A stretch of DNA of 64,000 nt from Ornithinimicrobium ciconiae (GTDB lineage Bacteria; Actinomycetota; Actinomycetes; Actinomycetales; Dermatophilaceae). The notes beneath the pieces were generated by a model. It ran no database searches. It saw only the letters and a list, made by a program, of their open reading frames with translations, and was not told the DNA's origin. The position numbers and the translations under genes are program-made. How positions within the stretch are numbered: the first letter of the stretch is position 1; every line of letters begins with the position of its first letter. Positions 1-8,644 of this stretch are shown piece after piece. The stretch is taken from the NCBI RefSeq assembly GCF_007197575.1, contig NZ_CP041616.1:1488001-1552000 (forward strand), read 5' to 3'.

Positions 1-477
1 GGCGCGGCGCCGTGGAAGCGGGTCGTGGCGACCGAGTGGTACGAAAACCACAACTTCCCGGTGCCACACGTCGACTGCATCGAGTGCGTCATCGACTACG
101 CAGTGTCGCCGGAGAAGCTGAGCGAGTTGGCCCTCTTCGACGGCAGTATCCGGGTCGACCGCACGGCAGGAGAGGTGTCGGTGCGGTGTCGCAGCATCGC
201 CAGCGACACCCTCAAGTTCAACTTGGTGCACGACATCGTGACGGGCAAGCGCACCGCGCAGGACGCCCGTGACTATCACGTCAAGGAAGTCCTCGACGCC
301 ACGCGCGGCGAGCCCACGCCCTATCGCGACAAGTTGCGCATCCCGCCGCAGGTGAACACCAAGGACCCTGGTGAGCAGGTCCTCAACGAGGAAGAGTTGC
401 GCACCATCGCAGACAGCGACGTCGCGCTGATCGCGCCGCTGGCACTGGCCCGCCAGGCAGCGCCCCGCCACCCCTGA
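1..477 (+). CDS. Hypothetical protein, 5' end outside the window
   Basis: The reading frame is open from base 1, and the GTG at 25 has no ribosome binding site in the few bases before it, so the gene most likely starts upstream of the window. The visible part is about 158 residues. It is soluble-looking, with no signal peptide or membrane segment, and ends in an Ala/Pro/Arg-rich tail. It contains two close cysteines (DCIEC). I do not recognise the family. It converges on the luciferase-like gene at 609-1628, and a short tandem repeat lies between them. Its codon use fits a real high-GC gene. Confidence 0.6.
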   Translation, partial: GAAPWKRVVATEWYENHNFPVPHVDCIECVIDYAVSPEKLSELALFDGSIRVDRTAGEVSVRCRSIASDTLKFNLVHDIVTGKRTAQDARDYHVKEVLDATRGEPTPYRDKLRIPPQVNTKDPGEQVLNEEELRTIADSDVALIAPLALARQAAPRHP

Positions 478-501
478 GGGAAGTCGGAGCGCGGCTGGCC
501 G

Positions 502-591
502 GGCAAGTCCCTGGTTGGGGCGCCGCCGACCGGTAAGTCCCGGGTCGGGGCGCCGCCGACCGGTAAGTCCCGGGTTGGAGCGCCGCCGGCC
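502..591. repeat. Three tandem copies of a 30-bp repeat
   Basis: Three head-to-tail 30-bp units (502-531, 532-561, 562-591) each begin GGYAAGTCCCKGGT and end in GCGCCGCCGRCC. A diverged partial copy follows at 592. They fill the gap between two convergent genes. No coding role is apparent. Confidence 0.85.
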
Positions 592-608
592 GGTGGGACC
601 CGGCAGGG

Positions 609-1628
609 TCAGACGCGGGGCGTGATCCCCCAGGCGTCGGCGAGGAGCTCGAAGGAGCGCTGCCGCATGCCGGGGTCGTGGGTGTAGGTCGTGATGATGA
701 GTTCGTCGAGGTCGTAGGCCGCAGCGAACTCCTCCAGCACCGGCACCACCTGCGTGGGGTCGCCGACCGCCTTGACGGAGTGGAACTCGTTGATCATCGG
801 CAGAGCGGCCTCGGGGATCACGGTGGCCAGGTCGTCGACCGGGGGAGCCAGCGGTGCCGAGCCGCCGGTCCGGATCGCCGCGACCATCTGCTGGGCCGTC
901 GTGAACAGGTAGTGCGCCTCGGCCTCCGACGGGGCGACGAGGACATTGATGCCGGCCATCACGGTGGGCCGGTCGACCTGGGCGGTCTCGGCGTCGGCGT
1001 TGAACCGGTCGCGATAGATGGCCAGTGCCTCGCGCATCTGCTGCGGGGCGAAGTGGCTGGCAAAGCTGAACGGCAGGCCCAGCGCGGCGGCGACCTGCGC
1101 ACCGCCGGTGGACGAGCCGAGCATCCAGATCGGGACGTTGGTGCCCTCGCCGGGCAGGGCGCGCACCCGCGTGGTCGCGCCGTCACCGAGATAGCTGACC
1201 AGGTCGAGCACGTTGCCGGCGAAGTCGTTGAGGCCGCTGGCGCTGCGGGCCAGGGCAGCCGCGGTCAGGGGATCGGTGCCGGGCGCGCGGCCCAGCCCGA
1301 GGTCAAAACGGTCACCGTGGAGGGTGGCCAGGGTGCCGTAGTACTCGGCGACCATCAGCGGAGAGTGGTTGGGCAGCATGACCCCACCCGAACCCAGCCG
1401 TATGCCGTGCGGGGTGTGGTTGGCGAAGTGCCCCAGGATCAGGGAGGTCGCCGAGGACATGAACGCCTCGGTGCCGTGGTGCTCGGCCACCCAGAGCCGC
1501 TCGTAGCCCAGCTCGTCCAGCCGCGTGGCCAGTGCCGTCGAGTGCCGCATCGCGTCAGCGGGCGTCATGCCCTGCGAGCGCGGAACCAGTTCGAGGACGG
1601 ACAGAGGCACACGTGAGTTCGTCGGCAT
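609..1628 (-). CDS. LLM-class flavin-dependent oxidoreductase (luciferase-like monooxygenase)
   Basis: The 339-residue protein matches the bacterial luciferase-like monooxygenase superfamily over its length. Visible hallmarks are the early LWVAEHHG motif, the SGGVMLPNHSP segment and the DLGLGRAPGTDP segment typical of the MsnO8-like subgroup. Members use FMNH2 supplied by a separate reductase to oxygenate an organic substrate, which cannot be deduced here. It starts at ATG 1628 and has no signal peptide. The gene stands next to a DUF72 gene read in the same direction, 60 bp away, so co-transcription is possible. The family call is secure; the substrate is unknown. Confidence 0.88.
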   Translation of the reverse strand: MPTNSRVPLSVLELVPRSQGMTPADAMRHSTALATRLDELGYERLWVAEHHGTEAFMSSATSLILGHFANHTPHGIRLGSGGVMLPNHSPLMVAEYYGTLATLHGDRFDLGLGRAPGTDPLTAAALARSASGLNDFAGNVLDLVSYLGDGATTRVRALPGEGTNVPIWMLGSSTGGAQVAAALGLPFSFASHFAPQQMREALAIYRDRFNADAETAQVDRPTVMAGINVLVAPSEAEAHYLFTTAQQMVAAIRTGGSAPLAPPVDDLATVIPEAALPMINEFHSVKAVGDPTQVVPVLEEFAAAYDLDELIITTYTHDPGMRQRSFELLADAWGITPRV

Positions 1629-1688
1629 GACTAGGTCAACCCGCCTCAGCCTGACTTGTTCCCGCCGTGGCGCTGCGGGACGGTCTGG

Positions 1689-2552
1689 TCACCGGGGGGT
1701 GTGGCGCGGCTCACCGGCTGCGGGAGGTGGGGCCACCTCGAGCAGCCCGACGAGTTCCTGGGCGTTGAACGGCGCATGGACCTTGGCGTCGTTGTCGAAG
1801 TAGACGTAGACGTCGTGGGTGCGCCGCCAGCTCCTGATCCGCTCGGCCCAGCGCTGCAGCGCCGCCGGTGAGTAGCCGCTGACATAGAGCTCGGTGTCGC
1901 CGTGCAGCCGCACGTAGACCACCGGAGAGGTCACCGCGTCCAGCTCGGGCCAGCGGTGCGCCGTGTCGGCGACCACCAGACCTATGGCGTGCTCACGCAG
2001 CAGCCCGATGAACTCCGGGTTGTCGGCGAACTCTGGGCTGCGCACCTCCAGGACGTGCTGGATCTCGCGCTCGGCGGAAGTCTGCAACCAGGTGCGGTCG
2101 GCGACCTTGTCGTCGTGCTCCCGGGCCAGCTCCGCGGCAGCGGTCGTGGACCGGGGCAGCAGCGCGAAGAAGTCGGCCAGCTGCTCGGGGTCATACCCGT
2201 GGCGTTCGGGCAGCTGCCACAGGACCGGCCCGAGCCGGTCGCCCAGCGCCAGCACCCCGGAGGCAAAGAAGTTGGCCAGCGGCACCCGTGCCCGGCGCAG
2301 CCGGAGCATATGCGTGATGAACCGGGGACCCTTCACCGAGAAGACAAAACCCTCAGGTGTCTCGGCGGCCCACCGCTGATAGCTCGACGGACGCTGCAGG
2401 GCATAGAACGAGCCGTTGATCTCGATCGTGTCAAAGCACCGTGCCGCGTGCTCCAGCTCGCGGCGCTGAGGCAGCCCGGTGGGATAGAAGACCCCGCGCC
2501 ACGGGCGGTAGCGCCAGCCGGAGATGCCGATGCGCACCGGGTGGTTGCTCAC
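1689..2552 (-). CDS. DUF72 (YecE-like) domain protein
   Basis: The 287-residue protein shows the DUF72 TIM-barrel signatures: GISGWRY near the N-terminus, FDTIEINGSFYA, FVFSVKGPRFITH, YVRLHG and the C-terminal VYVYFDND. The family is widespread and structurally a TIM barrel; its biochemical function is unproven. It starts at GTG 2552. Only 10 bp separate it from the stop-distal end of the P450 gene upstream on the same strand, so these minus-strand genes may form a loose operon. Nothing is missing compared with the usual family length of about 240-290 residues. Confidence 0.85.
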   Translation of the reverse strand: MSNHPVRIGISGWRYRPWRGVFYPTGLPQRRELEHAARCFDTIEINGSFYALQRPSSYQRWAAETPEGFVFSVKGPRFITHMLRLRRARVPLANFFASGVLALGDRLGPVLWQLPERHGYDPEQLADFFALLPRSTTAAAELAREHDDKVADRTWLQTSAEREIQHVLEVRSPEFADNPEFIGLLREHAIGLVVADTAHRWPELDAVTSPVVYVRLHGDTELYVSGYSPAALQRWAERIRSWRRTHDVYVYFDNDAKVHAPFNAQELVGLLEVAPPPAAGEPRHTPR

Positions 2553-2562
2553 CCCATCGACG

Positions 2563-3909
2563 TTAGGTGCCAGAGGAGGGCGGTGCCTCCCGGCGCCGCA
2601 CGGAGGTCAGCAGCACCCCGTTGCGGGGACCGGTCGGCATGCGCCGCGTCGACCAGCCCAGACCGTCGGTCACGACCCGGGCGTCCAGGGTGGACAGCTC
2701 GCTGACCGTCTGGGCGAGCAGCGCCAGCGTGATCCGCTCACCGGGGCACCGGTGACCGGTCTGGGGGCGGCCGCCGCCCTGAGGGACGAAGTGGTCGGCG
2801 TAGTGGACGCCGAGCTCGTCATCCCAGGGGACGCCGTCGGTCCCCAGGAAGCGGGCGGGGTCGAACAGGTCGGGGTCCTGCCAATGGCGCTCGTCACGGT
2901 TGGTGCCGAGGATGTCGATGAGCACCCGCTGCCCCTCCTGCACCGAGGCGCCGTCCACCTCAAGGCTGTGGCGGGCGACGGCCGGCAGCATCGGGACGAA
3001 GGGGTAGTAACGCCGCACCTCGTCGGCGAACGCCAGCGCCACCGGCCCGCCCCGGGTGGACCACCGCGAGAGGACCTCGTCGTGGATCCGCTCGCGCCAC
3101 TGCGGGTGCTCGTGCATCGCCAGGGCCGCGAAGGCAGCAAACCGGGCCACAGCGATGCCCGGGCGAATGCCGTTCTGCAGCTCCACGGCGGCGACGGCGT
3201 CGCTCAGCGGCCGACCGTCAAGATCCCGGTGCTCCAGGACGGTCGCGAAGTGCGTGCCCGCCGGTGGGGTGACCTTGCCCGCGCGAGCGCGGCGGACCTC
3301 GTGGCGGAACCAGTGGTCGCACCACCGGCGCATCACCTGGGTGCGGACCCAGGCCGGACCCGGCACCGCGAAGCCGTCGACGATCGCGGCCTCGGCGTGA
3401 GCCAGACGGGTCGCCGTGCCTTGGTGAGTGGACACCCCGGCCCACCGCAGCAGGGCGCGCCCGTAGACCTCTGTTGCCACGTCATACACCGAGGCACTGC
3501 CCCCGGACAACCACCGCTCTCGGATGGCCTTCTCCCACTCCCGCCCGGCCTGCTCAAGCACTCTGTCGGCCGCGCCCGGACCCATCAGCGAGGTGACGAA
3601 CATCGCCTTGCGGTGCCCGTGCTGCTCACCATCGAGCCCGTGCACGGAACCCTGGCCGAACAGCCCACCCGTGATGAAGGAGGGCATGGCACCCCGCCGT
3701 CGCACCGCGCTGGTGTCATAGAAGAGCTGGACTCCCTCGGCGCCGCGCACCAGGAGTGCGTCCGAGCCGAGGAGACGCACCGGCAGACGGCCGCGCGCGC
3801 GGGGGTCGTCGGACTCGGCGCGCAGGGTCTGCGCGAAGCGGTAGCCGTGACGCAGGAAGTCGAGGCTGCGGTCGGTCAGCGGATCGGTGGACAGCGAATC
3901 GGTGGACAT
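2563..3909 (-). CDS. Cytochrome P450 of the CYP152 (fatty-acid peroxygenase) type
   Basis: The 448-residue protein has the P450 heme loop GHRCPGE with the thiolate Cys at about residue 388. In helix I the usual acid-alcohol pair is replaced by Arg249-Pro250 (NGIRPGIAVAR). This is the hallmark of H2O2-using CYP152 enzymes, in which the substrate carboxylate acts as the general acid. Such enzymes hydroxylate or decarboxylate fatty acids without a redox partner, and none is encoded nearby. The ExxR motif is visible as EVRR at about 297-300. The start is ATG 3909. It lies downstream of an amino acid ABC transporter on the same strand, with a direct repeat in the gap. Alpha- versus beta-hydroxylation or decarboxylation cannot be told from sequence alone. 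Confidence 0.88.
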   Translation of the reverse strand: MSTDSLSTDPLTDRSLDFLRHGYRFAQTLRAESDDPRARGRLPVRLLGSDALLVRGAEGVQLFYDTSAVRRRGAMPSFITGGLFGQGSVHGLDGEQHGHRKAMFVTSLMGPGAADRVLEQAGREWEKAIRERWLSGGSASVYDVATEVYGRALLRWAGVSTHQGTATRLAHAEAAIVDGFAVPGPAWVRTQVMRRWCDHWFRHEVRRARAGKVTPPAGTHFATVLEHRDLDGRPLSDAVAAVELQNGIRPGIAVARFAAFAALAMHEHPQWRERIHDEVLSRWSTRGGPVALAFADEVRRYYPFVPMLPAVARHSLEVDGASVQEGQRVLIDILGTNRDERHWQDPDLFDPARFLGTDGVPWDDELGVHYADHFVPQGGGRPQTGHRCPGERITLALLAQTVSELSTLDARVVTDGLGWSTRRMPTGPRNGVLLTSVRRREAPPSSGT

Positions 3910-3963
3910 GGTGCCAGTCGCTCACACGCGGCGGGTGATCTCCACGCGAGGCCGGCCGTGCGC

Positions 3964-4016
3964 CGATGCCACACAGCTCTGGTGTGCCCTGCGATGCCAC
4001 ACAGTTCTCGTATGCC
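3964..4016. repeat. Two direct copies of a 25-bp sequence before the P450 gene
   Basis: Two units (3964-3988 and 3992-4016), both starting CGATGCCACACAG, match at 22 of 25 positions with a 28-bp period. They lie between the ABC ATPase stop and the P450 start, upstream of the P450 in transcription. Their position and spacing suit a regulator-binding array, but no regulator gene is adjacent. Confidence 0.6.
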
Positions 4017-4035
4017 GTGTGGTCGCGGGCGTCGG

Positions 4036-4824
4036 TCAGCGGTCCTCGTGGAGCGGGTTGAGGATCCGGTCCAGGAACTGGCGGGTCCGCTCGTGCTGCG
4101 GGTTGGTGAACATCTCCTTCGGGCCGGAGCGCTCGACGATGACCCCACCGTCCATGAACAGGACCTCGTCGGCGGCGGCACGGGCAAAGCTCAGCTCGTG
4201 CGTGACCACGACCATGGTCCAGCCCTCGTCGGCCAGCTCCTTGATGACGGTCAGCACATCGCCCACCAGCTCGGGGTCGAGGGCCGAGGTCGGCTCGTCA
4301 AAGAGCAGCAGGCTCGGCTGGAGGGCGAGCGCGCGCACGATGTCGACGCGCTGCTGCTGCCCGCCGGAGAGCTGGAAGGGATAGACGTCGCGCTTCTCCA
4401 GCAGCCCGACCCGGTCCAGCAGGGCCTCGGCCTCGGCGATGGCCTGGGCCCGGGGCACCTTCTGCACCTGGACCGGGCCCTCGATGATGTTCTGCAGCAC
4501 GGTGAAGTGGGGGAAGAGGTTGTGCTGCTGGAAGACCATCGCCGAGCGGCCGCGCAGCGCCAACCGGTCACGCTTGCGCAGCGGTGCGGCGAAGTCGATG
4601 TCCGGGCCACCGGCAAAGGAGATGCGTCCCCCGTCTGGGATCTCCAGACCGTTGAGGGAGCGCAGGACCGTCGTCTTGCCCGAGCCGCTGGGGCCGATCA
4701 GGACGACCACCTCGCCCTTGGTGACGGTGAGGTCGATCGAGCGCAGCACCTGCAGGTCGCCGAAGCTCTTGCTCAGCCCGCTGGCCTGCAGCAGGGGGGT
4801 GCTCGTGGGGTTAGTGTGCGACAT
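4036..4824 (-). CDS. Polar amino acid ABC transporter, ATP-binding protein
   Basis: The 262-residue ATPase has Walker A GPSGSGKT (residues 44-51), a Q-loop near 99, signature LSGGQQQR (152-159) and Walker B LLLFDEP followed by the D-loop SALD. This arrangement is typical of the GlnQ/HisP polar amino acid uptake family. It would energise import through the permease encoded just upstream, whose 3' end overlaps this gene by 14 bp, which indicates translational coupling. It is the last gene of a substrate-binding protein - permease - ATPase operon read on the minus strand. The transported amino acid cannot be deduced. Confidence 0.92.
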   Translation of the reverse strand: MSHTNPTSTPLLQASGLSKSFGDLQVLRSIDLTVTKGEVVVLIGPSGSGKTTVLRSLNGLEIPDGGRISFAGGPDIDFAAPLRKRDRLALRGRSAMVFQQHNLFPHFTVLQNIIEGPVQVQKVPRAQAIAEAEALLDRVGLLEKRDVYPFQLSGGQQQRVDIVRALALQPSLLLFDEPTSALDPELVGDVLTVIKELADEGWTMVVVTHELSFARAAADEVLFMDGGVIVERSGPKEMFTNPQHERTRQFLDRILNPLHEDR

Positions 4825-5476
4825 ACCTGTCCAATCGGGTCTCCAGGGCGCTCTGCGCCATCGACAGCACCAGGCAGAACACCCAGTAGACCAGGGCGGC
4901 CTGGAGATAGAGCAGCATGAACTCCTGGGTGAAGGCCGCGATCTTCTGCGACTCCTTGAACAGCTCAGTGACCAGGATCATCGAGGCCAGTGAGGTGTCC
5001 TTGACCAGCGAGATGAAGGTGTTGGACAGCGGCGGGACGGACACCCGGGCCGCCTGCGGCAGGATCAGCCGACGCAGCGACTGGGCATGCGACATACCGA
5101 TCGTGTAGCCCGCCTCCCACTGGCCCTTGGGCACCGACAGGATCGCGGCCCGAATCACCTCGGCGGCATAGCCACCCACGTTGAGGGAGAAGGCGACGAT
5201 CGCGCTGGGCCAGGGGTCGATCAGGATGCCGAGAGAGGGCAGGCCGTAGAAGATCACGAACAGCTGCACCAGCAGAGGCGTGCCGCGGATGACCGAGATG
5301 TAGGCCCGGGCGACCCACGACACGAACCAGTTGTTCGACAGCCGCATCAGGGCGACGACCAGCGCCAGCACCAACCCGATGGCGAAGGAGGCCAGCGCCA
5401 GCGGGATGGTGCCCATCAGCCCGCCGCGGACGATGGGCCACAGCGAGTCCAGGAAGAGTTGCGCGGAGTCAGGCAT
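4811..5476 (-). CDS. Polar amino acid ABC transporter, permease
   Basis: The 221-residue integral membrane protein belongs to the His/Glu/Gln/Arg/opine permease family. It has an N-terminal hydrophobic helix, the conserved VIRGTPLLVQL segment, and the EAA loop (EVIRAAILSVPKGQWEAG) that contacts the ATPase. About five membrane segments are visible, which is normal for the family. The start is only 3 bp after the stop of the binding-protein gene, and its 3' end overlaps the ATPase gene, so the three genes form one operon. Confidence 0.92.
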   Translation of the reverse strand: MPDSAQLFLDSLWPIVRGGLMGTIPLALASFAIGLVLALVVALMRLSNNWFVSWVARAYISVIRGTPLLVQLFVIFYGLPSLGILIDPWPSAIVAFSLNVGGYAAEVIRAAILSVPKGQWEAGYTIGMSHAQSLRRLILPQAARVSVPPLSNTFISLVKDTSLASMILVTELFKESQKIAAFTQEFMLLYLQAALVYWVFCLVLSMAQSALETRLDRYVAH

Positions 5477-5479
5477 GCG

Positions 5480-6301
5480 TCACTGGGAGACGTCGGCGCC
5501 GAAGTACTTCTCGCCCAGCTCGGCGAGGGTGCCGTCGGCCTCCAGCTCGTCCAGCGCCTCGTCGAAGGCGGTGACCAGATCCTCCTTGTCCTTGCCGAAG
5601 GCGAAGGCGTTGAGCGAGACCTCGTCCAGCTCGGCGGCGATCGTGACCGGGCTGTCCGGGTGCTCCTTGGCATAGTCCAGGAAGGTCAGCTTGTCGTTGA
5701 CCGTCGCATCGACCCGGCCCTGCTCCAGCAGCGCCACGGCCTGGGCCCAGCCCTCGACGGACTCGACGTTGGCACCGGCGTCCTCGGCGATCGTGCCCCA
5801 GTTGCTGGTCAGCGACTGCGCGGTGGTCTTGCCCGCCAGGTCGTCCAGGCCGGCGATGTCGGTGGTGCCCTCGGCGACCACGATGACACCGGGGGAGACG
5901 GTGTAGGGGGTGCTGAACAGGTAGGCCTCCTCGCGCTGCGGGTTGATCGAGACCTGGTTGGCGATCACGTCGAAGCGTCCGGCCTCCAGGCCAGCAAAGA
6001 TCGCGTCCCACTGGGTCTCCTGGAACTTGATCTCCAGGTCCAGCTTCTCGGCGACCGCCTCGACCACCTCGACGTCATAGCCGACCAGGTCGCCGCTGCC
6101 GCCCTCGTGATAGCTGAACGGGCGATAGGTCCCCTCGGTGGCGACCACGAGGACACCCTCGGTGGCGAGGCCGTATGCCGAGTCGCCGCCGGCGGTCTGG
6201 CCGTCACCGTCGGCGCCTCCGTTGCCGTCGCTTGAGCAAGCGGTCAGGATCAGGGCAGAAGCGGTGAGGGTGACAGCGGTCAGGGTGCGGCGCAGAGACA
6301 T
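5480..6301 (-). CDS. Polar amino acid ABC transporter, substrate-binding lipoprotein
   Basis: I chose the ATG at 6301 because AAGGA stands about ten bases before it, and translation then begins with a signal peptide and lipobox ending LTAC (lipidated Cys22). The longer in-frame start would place 24 unlikely residues before the signal. The mature protein of about 250 residues shows the SBP family-3 fold, including a DLVGYDVEVVEAVAEKL segment and the FDVIANQVSINPQR ligand-pocket region. It would capture an amino acid outside the membrane for the downstream permease and ATPase. It is the first gene of its operon. Confidence 0.92.
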   Translation of the reverse strand: MSLRRTLTAVTLTASALILTACSSDGNGGADGDGQTAGGDSAYGLATEGVLVVATEGTYRPFSYHEGGSGDLVGYDVEVVEAVAEKLDLEIKFQETQWDAIFAGLEAGRFDVIANQVSINPQREEAYLFSTPYTVSPGVIVVAEGTTDIAGLDDLAGKTTAQSLTSNWGTIAEDAGANVESVEGWAQAVALLEQGRVDATVNDKLTFLDYAKEHPDSPVTIAAELDEVSLNAFAFGKDKEDLVTAFDEALDELEADGTLAELGEKYFGADVSQ

Positions 6302-6465
6302 GGGGTTGGGGTGTCCTTCGGGTCGTGAGGTGGGTGCTACCGAAGGCGCCAACCGCGCCCTCGCGGGTCCCATTCCCCAAGATGGTGCACTAGCTATCCC
6401 TAGTGCGTGTTATGTGTCGAAGGGCACATCACCCGTGCCCGCCCGGCCCCCGGGCCGAGCGTGTG

Positions 6466-6906
6466 TCATGCCCCGTTGAGGGACTCCAGAATCTTGGCGA
6501 TCCGCCGCTCGCGGGTCGCAGCGGCCTTGGCTGTCGACACCTGACGCGCGTGCTCCTTGCGCTGGGTGTAGGACAGCGCCTCGAAGGCGGTTCTGGCCTT
6601 GGGGTCCGCGTCGAGCGCCGCGGCGAGCTCGGGTGGGACCTCCACGGTGCGCTCGGCCGTGTCCGCTGCGATGGTGGCGGTGACCTCCTGCCCGATCTCG
6701 ACCCCGAGCGAGGCGCGGGCCGCCTTGGACAGGCCGATGCAGTTGCGCCCACCCATCCGGGCGACGCGAAGCCGCTCGCTCCTGTCGCTGATGGTCACGA
6801 TCACCGGCGGGTTCTTCACGCTCGCCAGCTCGGCCACCTGCTCGTCGGTGAGGAAGATGGCGCACGCCGGACCGAAGGGCTCAAGGGTTGTCTGCAGCGT
6901 CAGCAT
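6466..6906 (-). CDS. DUF1905/YdeI-like protein
   Basis: The 146-residue reading from ATG 6906 starts like other DUF1905 proteins (LEPFGPACAIFL) and carries GRNCIGLSKAARASLG. It is followed by the C-terminal helical YdeI/OmpD-associated segment, EALSYTQRKEHARQV to ERRIAKILESL. Starts at 6942 (ATG) or 6945 (GTG) would add up to 13 residues with two more cysteines, and an AAGAAGG lies about 12 bases before them, so the start is uncertain. The biochemical function of this family is not established. It is a single gene flanked by non-coding gaps. Confidence 0.75.
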   Translation of the reverse strand: MLTLQTTLEPFGPACAIFLTDEQVAELASVKNPPVIVTISDRSERLRVARMGGRNCIGLSKAARASLGVEIGQEVTATIAADTAERTVEVPPELAAALDADPKARTAFEALSYTQRKEHARQVSTAKAAATRERRIAKILESLNGA

Positions 6907-7078
6907 CACATCACAGTAGGGGCAGGCGGCCCCCGCGGTCATCACCGCACGGGAAGGCCTTCTTTCGTGACCTCAAGCGGGACAGAATTCTTTGCGCCGA
7001 CCCGGGTTCAGCGCATGTCGGCACGGGCGCGGGGAGCGGGTTTCGACGCAAAAGGGTGAGCGGATTGTGGTGCGGGGT

Positions 7079-7879
7079 TTAAGGGCAGGTTGCGGTGAGA
7101 TTTCCCGTCTGCACGGTGTCCCAGTCCTCATAGGTGACGAAGGATGCGTCGGCGTAGATTTCTTGCCCCGTGATCTCGATGGTCGGATCGACGTCGGTGA
7201 TGAACTCACTCAGGCCTGGGTCGGCAGCTGCTGAGTCGTTGAACTCGATGTAGGTGTAACCCGGATCGATGGCGGCGTAGACCATGGTTGACCCGTCGCT
7301 GGCCCGCAGGTTGAACTCCGATCCCTCGACGCCGGTCTCCTCCTCGCCGAAGGCGCAGACGACCTGCCCGAACTCCCAGCTGTGGTCTCCGATGGTCAAG
7401 GACGCCGTCGCGGCACCCGAGCCGTCGGCAACCTCCGCGTCTCCCGCGGAATCCTCTGGGCTGCAGTCGCGCTCGCCATCGGGATAGACCAGGATGACGG
7501 TGTGTCCCTCGTCGACGACGGAGCCAGCAGCAGAGCAGTTGATGTGGGCGGAGACGTCCTCGCGGCTGCCCTCACTGAAGTGCAGCCGGACGGTCGTGCC
7601 GTCGACGCTGAAGCTGTCGGCGCCGGTCCCCGCCTTGAGGGCCGTCCCCAGGGTCTCGAGCTCGCCGCTGTAGATGCTTGAGTCCTCGTCGGCTGGTGCA
7701 TCGGCCTGGTCGGCCTCGTCAGCAGGAGCGTTGGCGTCGTTGTCCGCCTCGATCGCTGGCGCTGGCTCGTCGGCTGCCGGCTCAGGGTCCGGGCCGCCAT
7801 TGCCACAACCAGCAGCGATCAGCGTCACGAAAATTGTTGTCGAGATGAAAACGCCGAACCGGCGATTCTTCGTCAGCAC
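7079..7879 (-). CDS. Hypothetical secreted lipoprotein
   Basis: From GTG 7879, preceded by AAGGGG six bases upstream, the protein starts with a basic residue stretch and one hydrophobic segment ending in the lipobox IAAGC (Cys25). An acidic Glu/Asp/Ala/Pro-rich linker of about 50 residues follows, typical of actinobacterial lipoproteins that hold a domain away from the membrane. The remaining 190 residues have four cysteines, likely in disulfides, and look like a small beta-rich extracellular domain. I do not recognise a named family. A TTG start at 7897 is possible. Confidence 0.75.
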   Translation of the reverse strand: MLTKNRRFGVFISTTIFVTLIAAGCGNGGPDPEPAADEPAPAIEADNDANAPADEADQADAPADEDSSIYSGELETLGTALKAGTGADSFSVDGTTVRLHFSEGSREDVSAHINCSAAGSVVDEGHTVILVYPDGERDCSPEDSAGDAEVADGSGAATASLTIGDHSWEFGQVVCAFGEEETGVEGSEFNLRASDGSTMVYAAIDPGYTYIEFNDSAAADPGLSEFITDVDPTIEITGQEIYADASFVTYEDWDTVQTGNLTATCP

Positions 7880-8043
7880 GGATAGCCCCTTGCACAAAGA
7901 GTGTGGATAGTGGCGTCAGACTATGTTCTTTCGCAGGGTTGGACAAGAGCACGTTTTTTCTTCGGCGGGCACGCAGCGCTGGGGCGGACCCGAGCGGGCA
8001 GCGAGGGAGGCGGGGGCGGCGTGCCACGCGCTAACCTCCACGT

Positions 8044-8595
8044 ATGCGAACTCTTGTGGTCAGCGTGATTGCCGATGAGCGGCCGGGCCTGGTCGCAGAG
8101 CTTGCCAGCACGGTTGCCGAGCACGGTGGCAACTGGCTGGAGAGCCAGATGGGACGACTGGGCAGCAAGTTTGCCGGCGCGGTCCTGATCGAGGCCGCCG
8201 AGGAGCAGGTGGAGGCGTTGACCTCGGCGTTGCAGGGGCTCAGCGCGATCGGGGTGGTGGATGTCTCCGAGGCTGGCGACGGCGCCGTGGAGGCTGGCTC
8301 CGAGCCGGTGGGGCTGCACGTCGTGGGTCAGGACCAGCCCGGCATCGTGCGGGAGGTCACCCAGGCACTCGCCCAGCGCGGACTGAGCATCCAGGAGTTC
8401 CACACCTCCACCAGCGACGCACCGATGACCGGTGACCGGCTGTTCGAGGCCCTCGCGGTCGTGGGGCTGCCCGAGGGGACCGACCTCACCGACCTGCGCA
8501 CCGCGTTGGATGAGGTGTCCGCTGGCTTGAGCCTCGACATACAGCTCGATGATGGTGAGGCCTCGGCGTGGGGCGAGGTGCCTGACCCGACCTGA
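8044..8595 (+). CDS. Two-ACT-domain protein (GcvR-like)
   Basis: The 183-residue protein contains two ACT domains, roughly residues 4-80 and 93-170. The first has the motif ADERPGLVAELASTVAEHGGNW and the second QDQPGIVREVTQALAQRG, the pattern of the glycine-cleavage repressor GcvR family. Such proteins sense small molecules, often amino acids, and act through partner proteins; the partner here is unknown. No good ribosome binding site precedes the ATG, so the transcript may be leaderless. It converges on the gene at 8645. Confidence 0.82.
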   Translation: MRTLVVSVIADERPGLVAELASTVAEHGGNWLESQMGRLGSKFAGAVLIEAAEEQVEALTSALQGLSAIGVVDVSEAGDGAVEAGSEPVGLHVVGQDQPGIVREVTQALAQRGLSIQEFHTSTSDAPMTGDRLFEALAVVGLPEGTDLTDLRTALDEVSAGLSLDIQLDDGEASAWGEVPDPT

Positions 8596-8644
8596 GCCAG
8601 GTGCCTGACCTGCCTGAGCCGGCGTAGGCAGAGGTGGCCCTGGG

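Noticed and set aside
2524-4920. A 798-codon open frame on the plus strand opposite the P450 and ABC ATPase genes
   Set aside because: It is the mirror of well-conserved minus-strand genes, has low-complexity Gly/Arg/His composition and no domain; long antisense frames are common at this GC content.
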